64,000 nt of DNA from Shewanella glacialipiscicola (GTDB lineage Bacteria; Pseudomonadota; Gammaproteobacteria; Enterobacterales; Shewanellaceae). Positions 1 to 9,102 of the stretch are shown one piece after another. The number at the start of each line of letters is the position of its first letter. Within the stretch, counting starts at the first letter, position 1. The notes beneath the pieces were generated by a model. That model saw only the letters and a program-made list of their open reading frames with translations. It was not told the origin of the DNA and did not search any database. The stretch is taken from the NCBI RefSeq assembly GCF_023283485.1, contig NZ_JAKILU010000009.1, positions 62,001 to 126,000 on the forward strand, given 5' to 3'. Both the position numbers and the translations under genes were made by a program.

Positions 1-10
1 GCTGCTTTTA

Positions 11-33
11 GGCCACCTTAGGGTGGCCTTTTT
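11..33 (+). terminator. Intrinsic terminator of a gene upstream of the window
   Basis: A 7-bp GC-rich stem (GGCCACC at 11-17 with GGTGGCC at 22-28) encloses a 4-base loop and is followed by five T. It ends a plus-strand gene that lies before the window. Confidence 0.85.
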
Positions 34-117
34 GTTGTTTTTGGCCTAAAAAGGCAAAATAAATGTCTGTTGTCATGCAAGTTCTTACTATTACTGCAGC
101 ACATCATATTTTTTTGG

Positions 118-123
118 TATAAA
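118..123 (+). promoter_or_regulatory. Extended -10 promoter of the phosphoribosyltransferase gene
   Basis: TATAAA at 118-123 is preceded by TGG, an extended -10 arrangement. No good -35 lies 17 bases upstream (TGCAGC at 95-100). The predicted start near 130 leaves a leader of about 130 nt before the ATG at 259. Confidence 0.5.
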
Positions 124-136
124 ATTCGCTCCCAAA

Positions 137-195
137 TTCGGTGGCTGCCTACACTTGCTAAGGCAAAGCTGTTTTGGGATTAATTACCCGCCGAA
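137..195 (+). promoter_or_regulatory. Possible structured 5' leader (three-stem fold)
   Basis: Stem TTCGGT (137-142) with GCCGAA (190-195) closes two inner stems: TGCCT (146-150) with AGGCA (161-165), and GGG (176-178) with CCC (187-189). The layout resembles a three-way junction ahead of a purine-type phosphoribosyltransferase gene. It does not match the purine-riboswitch core that I know. Pairing is by eye only. Confidence 0.3.
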
Positions 196-258
196 CAGAC
201 CTTACAAGCTTTTGCTTTAACGACCTAAGAATAAAATCAATGTGATGGGGACTGTGTC

Positions 259-825
259 ATGTCAGAAAAGTATTTTGTAACCGCCCAACAACTGCTAGAA
301 GATTCATTTTTATTAGCTTCGCAGGTCTATGAGAGTGGCTTTCGGCCGCAGTTTATCGTGGGTATTTGGCGTGGCGGCGCTCCAATCGGGATCGCGGTGC
401 AGGAGTTTTTTGATTTTAAACAAGTCGAAACCGATCATATTGCCGTGCGTACTTCTTCCTATTATGGGATTGGTACCGATAAACAAAACAAAGAAATTAA
501 AGTCCACGGTCTGCATTACATTGTTGAAAATGCTAACGCGAGTGACGGTTTATTGATTGTTGATGACGTGTTTGACTCTGGCCGTAGTATCCACGCATTA
601 AAAGAAAAATTAGGCCAACTTATGCGCCTGAATATGCCAACCGATATCCGTATCGCTTGCCCATATTACAAACCTAAAAATACCGCAGTGCCTTTAAAAC
701 CAGATTACTACATTCACGCTTCAGAAGACTGGTTGGTGTTTCCACACGAAGTGACGGGCCTAACGCCTGAAGAAATTGCCGAAGGTAAGGGTGATTTAAA
801 GAACATCCAGTACCTATTTAAATAG
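259..825 (+). CDS. Purine-type phosphoribosyltransferase (hypoxanthine-guanine/xanthine family)
   Basis: A 188-residue cytoplasmic protein of the type I phosphoribosyltransferase fold, which transfers a ribose-5-phosphate group from PRPP to a nucleobase in salvage. The PRPP-binding loop is plain: two acidic residues in LLIVDDVFDSGRS near residues 98-110. An RGG turn lies near residue 38 and a WLVFPHE stretch near the C-terminus, as in bacterial and archaeal HGPRT-like enzymes. Start ATG 259 has GGGGA 8 bases upstream. It is monocistronic: its own extended -10 promoter, a long leader, and a terminator at 881-906. The base used (hypoxanthine, guanine or xanthine) cannot be told from sequence, so no symbol is given. 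Confidence 0.85.
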   Translation: MSEKYFVTAQQLLEDSFLLASQVYESGFRPQFIVGIWRGGAPIGIAVQEFFDFKQVETDHIAVRTSSYYGIGTDKQNKEIKVHGLHYIVENANASDGLLIVDDVFDSGRSIHALKEKLGQLMRLNMPTDIRIACPYYKPKNTAVPLKPDYYIHASEDWLVFPHEVTGLTPEEIAEGKGDLKNIQYLFK

Positions 826-880
826 GTTGTTCACGGCGAAGCTGATACTTAAAGTGGCAACGCCTATGGTCTTGATAAAC

Positions 881-906
881 AGCGCCAAACTTATTGGCGC
901 TTTTTT
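881..906 (+). terminator. Intrinsic terminator after the phosphoribosyltransferase gene
   Basis: Stem AGCGCCAA (881-888) with TTGGCGCT (894-901), followed by a run of T. It lies between convergent genes (the frdB stop is at 924), oriented best for the plus strand. Confidence 0.85.
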
Positions 907-923
907 ATGATTTATAAAGCGCG

Positions 924-1655
924 CTAAATCAAGGTCATGGCCATTTTTCGCCGCAGATAAGCAATTTGCTGCATATGCGGTAAATCCTTGGGGCAGTTGT
1001 CTTGGCAACCGAGCAAAGTCATGCAACCAAACACCCCATCCTGATTACCAATCACGTGGTAAAAATCCTCTGCGGTGCGAGCGTCGCGACTATCCATTTC
1101 AAAACGAGCTATTTTCATCATACCTACAGCGCCAACAAAGGTGTCACGCATTTGTTTGGTCGCGCAAGCTGAAACACATACGCCACACTCAACACAGCGC
1201 TCTAGCTCGTACAGACGTGCAGCTTCAACTGGATCCATTGGATCTTCGAGGCGATGCACATCGCTATCATTAGCCTTAGGGTGTAACCACAACTTTAAAC
1301 GCTCAGCTAATTCGCGCATAAATTTACCGGTATTCACCGATAGGTCACCAATCAATTCAAAGCCTGGCAGTGGCATTAAGGTGATGTCGCCCTTAGGATA
1401 TTTGGCGGTTAAGGTACGGCAAGCCAACGTCGGAAAACCGTTAATCACCATAGCGCAACTGCCACAAATACCTGCTCGGCAGACAAAATCAAACTGCAAC
1501 GAAGTATCTTGCTCTTCCCTAAGTTTATTGAGGGCGATAAATACTGTCATACCCGGCGTTTCAGTAAGCTGATAACGCACCATTTTGGGCTTATCGTCTG
1601 GCTCCTGTGGATCATAACGAAAGATATAAAAGGTGAGTAAGCGACCTTGAGTCAT
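924..1655 (-). CDS. frdB: Quinol:fumarate reductase iron-sulfur subunit FrdB
   Basis: The 243-residue electron-transfer subunit links flavin in FrdA to the haem quinol site in FrdC at the inner face of the membrane. Cysteine sets for all three clusters are present: CRAGICGSC for the 2Fe-2S ferredoxin domain (about residues 58-66), then CVECGVCVSAC and CMTLLGCQDNCPKDLP for the 4Fe-4S and 3Fe-4S clusters in the C-terminal half. The ATG overlaps the frdA stop by one base (TAATG), showing translational coupling. It is the last gene of frdC-frdA-frdB. Succinate dehydrogenase is a formal alternative, but subunit order and the di-haem anchor favour the fumarate-reductase class. Confidence 0.93.
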   Translation of the reverse strand: MTQGRLLTFYIFRYDPQEPDDKPKMVRYQLTETPGMTVFIALNKLREEQDTSLQFDFVCRAGICGSCAMVINGFPTLACRTLTAKYPKGDITLMPLPGFELIGDLSVNTGKFMRELAERLKLWLHPKANDSDVHRLEDPMDPVEAARLYELERCVECGVCVSACATKQMRDTFVGAVGMMKIARFEMDSRDARTAEDFYHVIGNQDGVFGCMTLLGCQDNCPKDLPHMQQIAYLRRKMAMTLI

Positions 1656-3661
1656 TATGATTTCTCTCCTAACACATTGGCAGATGGGATTTTTAAGGTA
1701 TCACTCAATCGTTCATTACTGGGTTGCAAGCTTTCGGGCAATTCAAAGGGCATAAGGGCGCGCTGGCGTTGATAACGGTCGGCATCGTCGCCTAGCTCAG
1801 CTAAAATCTCGGCAATCTGCTGCTCACGTTTTTCGGTATCGGGATGGGCTATGGCGTTATTGATGCCATAACCACGATAACCCGGCGGGAGTTCCATCTT
1901 CATCACATCGAGCGCTTCGTAATTAAGCACAGGTTCGAGTGCCTCGGGATCGGGCCAACTGGCTAAGGTGCGATTTAACCAATCGCGGTCATTTCGCTGC
2001 GGAAAATCTTCACGGGCGTGGGCCCCACGACTCTCGGTTCGCGCCGCTGCGCCGCAGGCCACTGTCAGCGCGACTTTGAGCATACGCTTGACCCGCAAAG
2101 CTTCAACTAGCTCAGGATTAGCGTGACGTTTCTTACACTTGAGCCCAAGTTTGCGCGAACGTTCAAGCAGCACTTTAAGCTCAGCAACGGCTTTATCAAG
2201 CTCGGGGCCATTACGGAAAATCCCCACATAATTCATCATGATGCGCTGCATTTCGTGTTTGAGTGTAAAGGCACTTTCAGCACCATCACCCTCGAGGAGC
2301 AGATCAATTTCACTTTGTACTTGCTGCATAAATTGCTCGACAAGTTGAGTGTTGATTTCTAAGCTATTGTTCTCACAAAAATCGGCGACATACTTACCGA
2401 TAATCATACCGCCAACCACGGTTTCAGCCAACGAGTTACCGCCTAAACGGTTAAACCCATGCATGTCCCAACACGCCGCTTCGCCGACGCTGAACAAGCC
2501 TTTAAGCTGCGGACTTTCACCGGTGGCATTGGTTCTAATGCCGCCCATAGAATAATGCTGGGTTGGGCGCACAGGGATCCAATCTTTAGCGGGATCGATG
2601 CCTAAAAAGTTTTCGCAGATTTCCTGTACTTCCCTAAGGTTGGTTTCAATATGCTTGCGACCTAACTGGGTAATATCCAGCCACAAATGCGGCCCATAGG
2701 GGCTATCGACGCCCTTACCTTTACGTATATGTTCGGTCATGCGGCGCGATACTACATCCCGCGATGCCAACTCCTTTTTATCGGGCTCATAGTCAGGCAT
2801 AAAGCGATAACCGTCTTTATCGCGCAATAAACCGCCATCACCACGGCACCCTTCCGTCGTTAAAATACCCACAGGAACGATGGCAGTGGGATGGAATTGT
2901 ACCGCTTCCATATTGCCAAGCCTTGCTACGCCGGTTTCTAGCGCCAGCGCTTGGCCAATGCCTTCACAGATAATCGCATTGGTCGACACTTCATAAATGC
3001 GGCCATATCCGCCAGTAGCGATAGTGGTGGACTTAGCCACATAGGCCCTGAGTTCACCGGTTATCAAACAGCGGGCGATCACGCCATGGCAGCGCTTGCC
3101 ATCGTGAATGAGTGCCAATGCTTCGATACGTTCATGCACAGGAATATCCATAGCAATCGCTTTGTTATCCATAGCATATAACAAGGAGTGGCCGGTACCA
3201 TCGGCCGTATAGCAAGTGCGCCATTTTTTTGTGCCGCCAAAGTCTCGGGCGTTAATCAGGCCATGGGCTTGCTGCGCCTCATGCAAAGTCACTTTTTGCG
3301 CGTTAACAATCACGTCCCTTGGGCCTGCACTCACCCTTGACCAAGGCACGCCCCAATTAGCCAGCTCGCGCACGGCTTTAGGCGCACAGTGGACAAACAT
3401 GCGCGCGACATCTTGATCGCAGCCCCAATCAGAGCCTTTTACCGTATCTTGAAAATGTACATCCTCATCATCGCCCATGCCTTTAACGGTATTGCCTAAG
3501 CTTGCCTGCATGCCACCTTGGGCGGCTGCTGAGTGAGAGCGTTTCGCAGGAATGAGTGATAACACTAAGGTATCAAGCCCACGCTCTTTTGACGCGATGG
3601 CCACCCTTAACCCCGCCAATCCAGCACCTACCACTAATGAATCGGTATAAATCAGTTTCAC
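1655..3661 (-). CDS. frdA: Quinol:fumarate reductase flavoprotein subunit FrdA
   Basis: A 668-residue catalytic subunit that interconverts fumarate and succinate using covalent FAD. The Rossmann motif [10 protein letters not shown] is near residue 11. The covalent-FAD histidine is in [12 protein letters not shown] near residue 43. The substrate-site region [10 protein letters not shown] and the motif [13 protein letters not shown] are also present. Length matches the Wolinella-type enzyme (about 656). The start is a GTG at 3661 with AAGGAG 4-5 bases upstream. It lies 43 bases after frdC and overlaps frdB by one base. Shewanella also uses a separate periplasmic tetrahaem fumarate reductase, so this membrane enzyme may mainly serve other conditions (inference). 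Confidence 0.94.
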   Translation of the reverse strand: MKLIYTDSLVVGAGLAGLRVAIASKERGLDTLVLSLIPAKRSHSAAAQGGMQASLGNTVKGMGDDEDVHFQDTVKGSDWGCDQDVARMFVHCAPKAVRELANWGVPWSRVSAGPRDVIVNAQKVTLHEAQQAHGLINARDFGGTKKWRTCYTADGTGHSLLYAMDNKAIAMDIPVHERIEALALIHDGKRCHGVIARCLITGELRAYVAKSTTIATGGYGRIYEVSTNAIICEGIGQALALETGVARLGNMEAVQFHPTAIVPVGILTTEGCRGDGGLLRDKDGYRFMPDYEPDKKELASRDVVSRRMTEHIRKGKGVDSPYGPHLWLDITQLGRKHIETNLREVQEICENFLGIDPAKDWIPVRPTQHYSMGGIRTNATGESPQLKGLFSVGEAACWDMHGFNRLGGNSLAETVVGGMIIGKYVADFCENNSLEINTQLVEQFMQQVQSEIDLLLEGDGAESAFTLKHEMQRIMMNYVGIFRNGPELDKAVAELKVLLERSRKLGLKCKKRHANPELVEALRVKRMLKVALTVACGAAARTESRGAHAREDFPQRNDRDWLNRTLASWPDPEALEPVLNYEALDVMKMELPPGYRGYGINNAIAHPDTEKREQQIAEILAELGDDADRYQRQRALMPFELPESLQPSNERLSDTLKIPSANVLGEKS

Positions 3662-3704
3662 GCCTGCTCCTTAATCGGATCTGTTGTTATTGTCAGCTTC
3701 ATTG

Positions 3705-4427
3705 TTATTTCGGCACAAAGGGTTGGACTGGTGTGCCAAGTTCACTGCCAATAAATAAGTAGGTAATCAGGCTGGCAGCACCAAGACATAATAGATAGGT
3801 AATCAACATCTTAGCGACGTTACTTAGGGCCGTACGTCGGCTAGATAAACCCCATTTCAGTGCGACTCGATACAAGCCAATCATGGCGTGTATCACAACT
3901 GCAGGCAGTAGCAGGGCATACAGTAACCAAGCATTATCGTGATACACCCGTTCGGCCGATAAATGCGGGCCAATTTCGGGATTCATAATCATAGTAAAGA
4001 GATGTGCTGGTACGAGGAAAAATAAGATAAATCCAGTGACCAGCTGCCAGAACCACGCGTGAGTATCTTTATGGTTAATATTTTTCATGTGCGTGCGTAA
4101 GGCGCGCCATTGGCCCAATTGCGCAGGAAAACGCCGTAACGCTAGCGCTGCATGTAGTATCACCACCAGTAACATGAACACTGAAAACACTTTGGTGACA
4201 AGTGGAAAACCATGCCCTGAGGGGCTAAACATTCCGCCTTCAAGTAATTGCACTACCTGATAAAAGGCTTCTTTTCCGAGCAAAATGCTGGATTCAAAAT
4301 GCATGTGCAGCAGTAAAAACAAACCGAGCAGAATGCCCGTCGCACTCTGTAACCAATCAGCTTTTGCTGACCATGGGTGACTGAGTTGTGTACTCACCTT
4401 CTTGTGAGCTCGCGTCACGTTTGTCAT
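3705..4427 (-). CDS. frdC: Quinol:fumarate reductase di-haem cytochrome b subunit FrdC
   Basis: A 240-residue membrane anchor with five predicted helices (about 24-46, 76-98, 126-148, 164-186, 205-228). It holds two b haems and the menaquinol site. Histidines at 41, 92, 142 and 180 fall almost exactly where the four haem ligands of Wolinella FrdC lie (44, 93, 143, 182). Glu63 fits the menaquinol-oxidation glutamate (Wolinella Glu66). The residue two before the last ligand is Val178, where Wolinella has Glu180 of the E-pathway. It is the first gene of frdCAB, the order of epsilonproteobacterial enzymes. By symbol it could equally be called sdhC. Confidence 0.92.
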   Translation of the reverse strand: MTNVTRAHKKVSTQLSHPWSAKADWLQSATGILLGLFLLLHMHFESSILLGKEAFYQVVQLLEGGMFSPSGHGFPLVTKVFSVFMLLVVILHAALALRRFPAQLGQWRALRTHMKNINHKDTHAWFWQLVTGFILFFLVPAHLFTMIMNPEIGPHLSAERVYHDNAWLLYALLLPAVVIHAMIGLYRVALKWGLSSRRTALSNVAKMLITYLLCLGAASLITYLFIGSELGTPVQPFVPK

Positions 4428-4801
4428 CTTGGATTTACCTATGTCATTTATTGTTGGGTACCTTCTGGCAATTTACACGATAGCAACAACCTAAATTAGC
4501 GGTCAGTATTACAGATTTAAAGCGTGAGCTAACTCACCAGACAGAGTGCAATTCTTAGAATAAGATCACAAAATCAATCATAAAAACAAACAAATATAAA
4601 ACAATTGAATTAATGCATTCCATTGCGTTATGCCTAAAAACAAAACTGACAATTTGGTTTTTTGTGCTAATCATGCTAGTGATTACAAGGGCTTATATTG
4701 TTGATGTGATATACCGTGACAGCGGGTGATACGTTGGCAATATGGTCAAGTTTTGAGTAAAACTTGAATAAAGTATTTGAGTAAAAAAGCGTAGATAACA
4801 A
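4428..4801 (-). other. Gene-free region upstream of frdC
   Basis: An AT-rich stretch between the rho terminator and frdC that must hold the frdCAB promoter. On the minus strand TTTGTGATCT (4563-4572) matches a CRP half-site, and CRP is the main anaerobic regulator in Shewanella. The second half is poor, so this is only suggestive. No convincing -35/-10 pair was found. Confidence 0.3.
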
Positions 4802-4824
4802 AAAAGCCGCAGAATGCGGCTTTT
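4802..4824 (-). terminator. rho transcription terminator
   Basis: Stem AAAGCCGCA/TGCGGCTTT with a GAA loop and a T-run on the minus strand, 23 bases past the rho stop codon. Confidence 0.85.
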
Positions 4825-4846
4825 AGATTGATGTTGCGATCTAAGC

Positions 4847-6112
4847 TTAAGACTTAGAGCGTTTCATCGCAGTGAAGAATTCTTCGTTAGTTTTGGTCAT
4901 CGCCAATTTATCGATTAAGAATTCCATTGCGCTGACTTCATCCATAGGATGCAAAATCTTACGCAGGATCCACATTTTTTGCAGCTCTTCTTGAGTCGTC
5001 AGTTTTTCTTCACGACGCGTGCCGCTGCGATTGAAGTCAATGGCCGGGAACACACGCTTTTCTGCCGCTTTACGTGACAAATGTAGCTCTTGGTTACCTG
5101 TACCTTTAAATTCTTCGTAGATCACTTCGTCCATCTTAGAACCGGTATCGACCAACGCCGTGGCGATAATAGTCAAGCTGCCGCCGTGTTCGATGTTACG
5201 TGCTGCACCAAAGAAGCGTTTTGGACGGTGTAGGGCGTTAGCATCGACACCACCGGTTAACACTTTACCCGATGAAGGGATGACAGTGTTATAGGCACGG
5301 GCTAAACGGGTGATAGAGTCGAGTAGAATGACGACGTCTTTCTTGTGCTCAACCAAGCGTTTCGCTTTTTCAATCACCATTTCAGCAACTTGTACGTGGC
5401 GGCTGGCTGGCTCATCGAAGGTTGATGCAATAACTTCGCCTTTAACAAGACGCTGCATTTCTGTTACTTCTTCTGGGCGTTCATCAATCAGCAATACCAT
5501 CAACACCACTTCTGGGTTGTTGTAGCTGATGCTTTGAGCAATGCCTTGAAGTAATAGGGTTTTACCAGCTTTTGGCGGTGCAACAATCAAACCACGTTGA
5601 CCTTTACCAATCGGTGAGCATAAATCCAGAATACGCGCGGTAATATCTTCTGTTGAGCCGTTACCGCGTTCCATACGCATACGTTCTTCTGCGTGGAGTG
5701 GCGTTAAGTTTTCAAAGAGGATTTTATTACGAGAGTTTTCAGGTTTATCGAAGTTAACTTCGTTGACTTTCAATAGGGCAAAATAACGCTCGCCTTCTTT
5801 AGGTGGGCGTATTTTACCAAAAATGGTATCACCCGTGCGCATGTTGAAGCGGCGAATTTGGCTTGGCGAGACATAAATGTCGTCTGGGCCAGCTAAATAA
5901 GAACCGTCTGAGCTGCGTAAGAAGCCGAAGCCGTCTTGGAGTATTTCTAATACCCCACCGCCGAAAATGTCTTCTCCACTTTTTGCGTGGGCTTTAAGGA
6001 TTGAGAAAATAATGTCCTGCTTGCGAGCGCGGGCCATATTTTCGAGCTTCATATTTTCAGCTAGCAAGACTAGGTCAGAAATCGGCGTGTCTTTTAATTC
6101 AGTTAAGTTCAT
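4847..6112 (-). CDS. rho: Transcription termination factor Rho
   Basis: A 421-residue hexameric RNA helicase/ATPase that releases RNA polymerase at Rho-dependent sites. The N-terminal helical domain (1-47) is followed by an OSB cold-shock-like RNA-binding fold with GFGFLRS (about 61-67). Next come Walker A ([14 protein letters not shown], about 175-188), Walker B with the [16 protein letters not shown] segment, and the Q/R-loop segment. Length is nearly that of E. coli Rho (419). It lies downstream of trxA on the same strand, as in enterics, with a 207-base leader containing a long hairpin (6266-6297). Rho usually autoregulates through its leader. Confidence 0.97.
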   Translation of the reverse strand: MNLTELKDTPISDLVLLAENMKLENMARARKQDIIFSILKAHAKSGEDIFGGGVLEILQDGFGFLRSSDGSYLAGPDDIYVSPSQIRRFNMRTGDTIFGKIRPPKEGERYFALLKVNEVNFDKPENSRNKILFENLTPLHAEERMRMERGNGSTEDITARILDLCSPIGKGQRGLIVAPPKAGKTLLLQGIAQSISYNNPEVVLMVLLIDERPEEVTEMQRLVKGEVIASTFDEPASRHVQVAEMVIEKAKRLVEHKKDVVILLDSITRLARAYNTVIPSSGKVLTGGVDANALHRPKRFFGAARNIEHGGSLTIIATALVDTGSKMDEVIYEEFKGTGNQELHLSRKAAEKRVFPAIDFNRSGTRREEKLTTQEELQKMWILRKILHPMDEVSAMEFLIDKLAMTKTNEEFFTAMKRSKS

Positions 6113-6265
6113 TTTGGGGGTCTTGTGTTACGCGACAAAGCTTACCGCTCAATCAGTAAGGATGTAATTCAGGATAGTGATTGACGAGCGAGAAGAGGTT
6201 ATTAGAAAGAATCTGGTTATTAAAGTAGCACTAACAAAGCGGGGCGTCCAGAAATTTAGGGAGAT

Positions 6266-6297
6266 TCCGACACAATTAATTTATTGCTTGTGTCGGA
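6266..6297 (-). promoter_or_regulatory. Hairpin in the trxA-rho intergenic leader
   Basis: Perfect 10-bp arms, TCCGACACAA (6266-6275) and TTGTGTCGGA (6288-6297), enclose a 12-base loop. There is no T-run after it on either strand, so it is not a standard intrinsic terminator. It may protect the trxA mRNA 3' end or belong to rho leader control. Confidence 0.5.
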
Positions 6298-6319
6298 GGT
6301 CATTCATTACGCGATTAAA

Positions 6320-6646
6320 TTAGATTTGCGCGTCAATAAATTCTTTCAATTGTGTTTTTGATAGCGCGCCAACTTTAGTCGCCGCTAACTCACCGTTCTT
6401 GAACAACAGTAGCGTTGGAATGCCGCGAACGCCATATTTCGCTGGAGAAACATTGTTTTGGTCAACGTTTAATTTAGCGATAGTCAGGCGACCAGCATAT
6501 TCTTCAGACACATCGTCTAAAATTGGAGCGATCATTTTACAAGGGCCACACCACTCGGCCCAAAAGTCTACCAATACTGGCAAATCAGACTTTAATACGT
6601 CGCTTTCGAAGCTGTCGTCACTCAGGTATATAATTTTATCGCTCAT
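6320..6646 (-). CDS. trxA: Thioredoxin 1
   Basis: A 108-residue cytoplasmic disulfide reductase that supplies reducing power to ribonucleotide reductase and other targets. The active site WAEWCGPCK is at about residues 29-37, with cis-proline in RGIPTLLLF. The chosen start [11 protein letters not shown] at 6646 aligns with E. coli TrxA and has GGAG just upstream; an upstream in-frame ATG at 6670 would add eight unlikely residues. It is divergent from rhlB and upstream of rho, the conserved gammaproteobacterial layout. Confidence 0.97.
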   Translation of the reverse strand: MSDKIIYLSDDSFESDVLKSDLPVLVDFWAEWCGPCKMIAPILDDVSEEYAGRLTIAKLNVDQNNVSPAKYGVRGIPTLLLFKNGELAATKVGALSKTQLKEFIDAQI

Positions 6647-6800
6647 GATGTTCTCCAGTTTGGCTGCCATTGCTGGTTTGTTAATGGCTTACCATGTATA
6701 TTGGGGTTGAAAAATAGCTTTTCAAGTTACCTTTTTTTACAATGTGGCTATTTCAAACGATCGAGTATCTTATTGCAACCTCAACAGGTAAGCTTGCGCT

Positions 6801-8117
6801 ATGAGCGAAACACATCTATCTACCCAAAGGTTTGCCGACCTACCTCTACATCCTGAGGTTAAACAGGCTCTTGCCGAGAACGGCTTCGAATTTTGTACGC
6901 CGATTCAGGCGTTATCTCTGCCTATATTACTTCAATCAAAAGATATCGCTGGTCAAGCACAAACGGGCACAGGCAAGACAATGGCCTTTTTGGTCGCCAC
7001 GTTTAACCACCTGCTATCAATACCCATTCCTGAAGGTCGACTGATAAATCAGCCTCGCGCCATCATAATGGCCCCGACTCGCGAATTAGCCATTCAAATT
7101 GCTAAAGACGCTATTTTACTCGCTAAACACACACACTTAAAGGTGGGTATTGTTTACGGCGGCGAAAGTTACGACGTTCAGCGTAAAGTGTTGGACCAAG
7201 GTGTTGATATCTTGATCGGTACTACAGGCCGCATTATTGATTACGTTCGCCAAGGTATTATTGGCTTAAATTCAATTCAGGCTGTGGTATTAGATGAAGC
7301 CGATCGCATGTTCGATCTTGGTTTTATTAAAGATATCCGTTTCTTGTTTAGACGTATGCCTGAGGCTAATCAACGTCTGAACATGCTATTTTCAGCAACC
7401 TTGTCGATGAAAGTGCAAGAGCTGGCTTATGATCATATGAACGAGCCGGTTAAAGTTGAAATTGAGCCTGAAGAAAAAACCTCTAAAAATATTAAAGAAG
7501 AAATTTTTTATCCTTCGCAAGAACATAAAATGCGTTTACTACTGACCTTAATTGAAGAAGATTGGCCAGAAAAAGCCATTGTTTTCTCCAACACTAAGCA
7601 CAGCTGTGAAACGCTTTGGTCATGGCTTGAAGGTGACGGCCATCGTGTCGGTTTATTAACGGGTGATGTGCCGCAAAAGAAACGTATCCGTATTCTTGAG
7701 CAATTTACCAGTGGTCAGTTAGATATATTAGTGGCGACCGATGTTGCTGCGCGTGGTTTACATATCTCTGATGTGTCACACGTGTATAACTATGATTTAC
7801 CTGATGATTGCGAAGACTATGTACACCGTATCGGTCGTACGGGTCGTGCGGGTAATAAAGGCATGTCGATAAGTTTTGCCTGCGAAGAGTATGCGTTGAA
7901 TTTACCCGCTATCGAAAGCTATATTAATCATTCGATTCCTGTTAGCGATTACGACAGTGACGCTTTGCTGGCCGATATACCCACTCCTGCAAAAATCCAC
8001 CGTAAACATCCTAGCGGCACACGTAATTTGCGTGATCGTTCAGGGGCAAGCCGTTCAGGTGCGCCACGGAGTGGGACGCGTCCTCCTCGTCATGACAGGA
8101 CTCGTAGACATTCGTAA
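6801..8117 (+). CDS. rhlB: ATP-dependent RNA helicase RhlB
   Basis: A 438-residue DEAD-box helicase that unwinds structured RNA, typically as part of the RNase E degradosome. Motifs in order: Q-motif region [14 protein letters not shown], Walker [23 protein letters not shown], then helicase C with [10 protein letters not shown] and [10 protein letters not shown]. The tail after about residue 395 is basic and rich in Arg, Ser and Gly, as expected for an RNA-binding extension. It is divergent from trxA. The stop abuts the ATG of the downstream gppA/ppx gene with no gap, so the two are translationally coupled. Confidence 0.95.
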   Translation: MSETHLSTQRFADLPLHPEVKQALAENGFEFCTPIQALSLPILLQSKDIAGQAQTGTGKTMAFLVATFNHLLSIPIPEGRLINQPRAIIMAPTRELAIQIAKDAILLAKHTHLKVGIVYGGESYDVQRKVLDQGVDILIGTTGRIIDYVRQGIIGLNSIQAVVLDEADRMFDLGFIKDIRFLFRRMPEANQRLNMLFSATLSMKVQELAYDHMNEPVKVEIEPEEKTSKNIKEEIFYPSQEHKMRLLLTLIEEDWPEKAIVFSNTKHSCETLWSWLEGDGHRVGLLTGDVPQKKRIRILEQFTSGQLDILVATDVAARGLHISDVSHVYNYDLPDDCEDYVHRIGRTGRAGNKGMSISFACEEYALNLPAIESYINHSIPVSDYDSDALLADIPTPAKIHRKHPSGTRNLRDRSGASRSGAPRSGTRPPRHDRTRRHS

Positions 8118-9044
8118 ATGCCAACACCCGCTTATGCAGCCATAACATTAGGCTCAAATAGTTTTAATATGCTGATCGCCAGAACCCGTGGTGATCAGCC
8201 ACATATTATTGCGAAATATAAACGAAAGGTGAGGCTTGCCGAAGGCATTGGCGATGATGGCATATTAAGCCATGACGTGATGCAACGCGGTCTCGACTGT
8301 TTGAGCATGTTTGCCCAGATGTTAGTGCAACATAAGATAGAGGCCAATCATGTCGCAGTGATTGCCACCGCGACTCTACGTAATGTTAGTAATGCCGATG
8401 AGTTTAGTCGACGTGCATTGCCACTGCTTGGTCATCCGATCGAAATTATCTCTGGTATGCGTGAAGCTGAGCTTATCTATCAAGGTATGGTGGCCACGAC
8501 TCGCGGTCATGGCCGACGTTTAGTGATTGATATTGGCGGCGCAAGTACTGAGTTTATTATTGGTGATGGGCAGCAAGTATTGTTCAAAACCAGTTTACCT
8601 TTTGGTAGCGTAACTTATAACCGCCAGTTTTTCAGTAGTATGCCGTTGCAACAGCTTGATTTTGATGATGCTAAACAGCAGGTGTTAACAACGCTAGCTG
8701 AGCATAGGCATACTTTACGTGATCTCGGTTGGCACTGTGTTGTGGGGGCTTCTGGTGCGGTGCAATCTGTGGTCGAAGTGCTACTTCACCGTGGTTTGTC
8801 TGAGACGATAACTCTTGATGTGTTACATCAGCTAAAGGCTGAAATTCTTATCCAAGATGATATTGGCCTAACAGGTATTTTAGGGCTTTGCAGTGAACGG
8901 GCACCAACTTTTACCGCAGGTGTCGCTATCTTATTGGCTTTGTTTGAGTTATTGGGTATTGAACAGTTAGCTTTATCGGGCGGGGCATTGCGTGAAGGGG
9001 TATTAGTAATGTTAGCCCAGCGGATTATTGACGAGGCTAACTAG
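8118..9044 (+). CDS. gppA: Short Ppx/GppA family phosphatase
   Basis: A 308-residue enzyme of the ASKHA-fold Ppx/GppA family, which hydrolyses polyphosphate or the 5' phosphate of pppGpp. Motifs: LGSNSFNMLIAR at the N-terminus (phosphate 1 loop), VIDIGGASTEFII (phosphate 2) near residue 138, and LSGGALREGVL near 288. E. coli GppA and Ppx are about 500 residues with an extra C-terminal HD-like domain; that part is absent here. The stop at 9044 is followed by a terminator, so this is a natural short form, not a frameshift. Its position after rhlB matches E. coli gppA, but the short architecture leaves open whether pppGpp or polyphosphate is the substrate. Confidence 0.85.
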   Translation: MPTPAYAAITLGSNSFNMLIARTRGDQPHIIAKYKRKVRLAEGIGDDGILSHDVMQRGLDCLSMFAQMLVQHKIEANHVAVIATATLRNVSNADEFSRRALPLLGHPIEIISGMREAELIYQGMVATTRGHGRRLVIDIGGASTEFIIGDGQQVLFKTSLPFGSVTYNRQFFSSMPLQQLDFDDAKQQVLTTLAEHRHTLRDLGWHCVVGASGAVQSVVEVLLHRGLSETITLDVLHQLKAEILIQDDIGLTGILGLCSERAPTFTAGVAILLALFELLGIEQLALSGGALREGVLVMLAQRIIDEAN

Positions 9045-9062
9045 CCTGATGGATAAAATATT

Positions 9063-9083
9063 AAAGGCCGCATAGCGGCCTTT
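9063..9083. terminator. Bidirectional terminator between gppA and the thioredoxin-like gene
   Basis: AAAGGCCGC (9063-9071) pairs with GCGGCCTTT (9075-9083) across a 3-base loop, between convergent genes, with T-rich flank on the plus strand. Confidence 0.8.
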
Positions 9084-9102
9084 GTTGTTTTTACTGAGTT
9101 GA

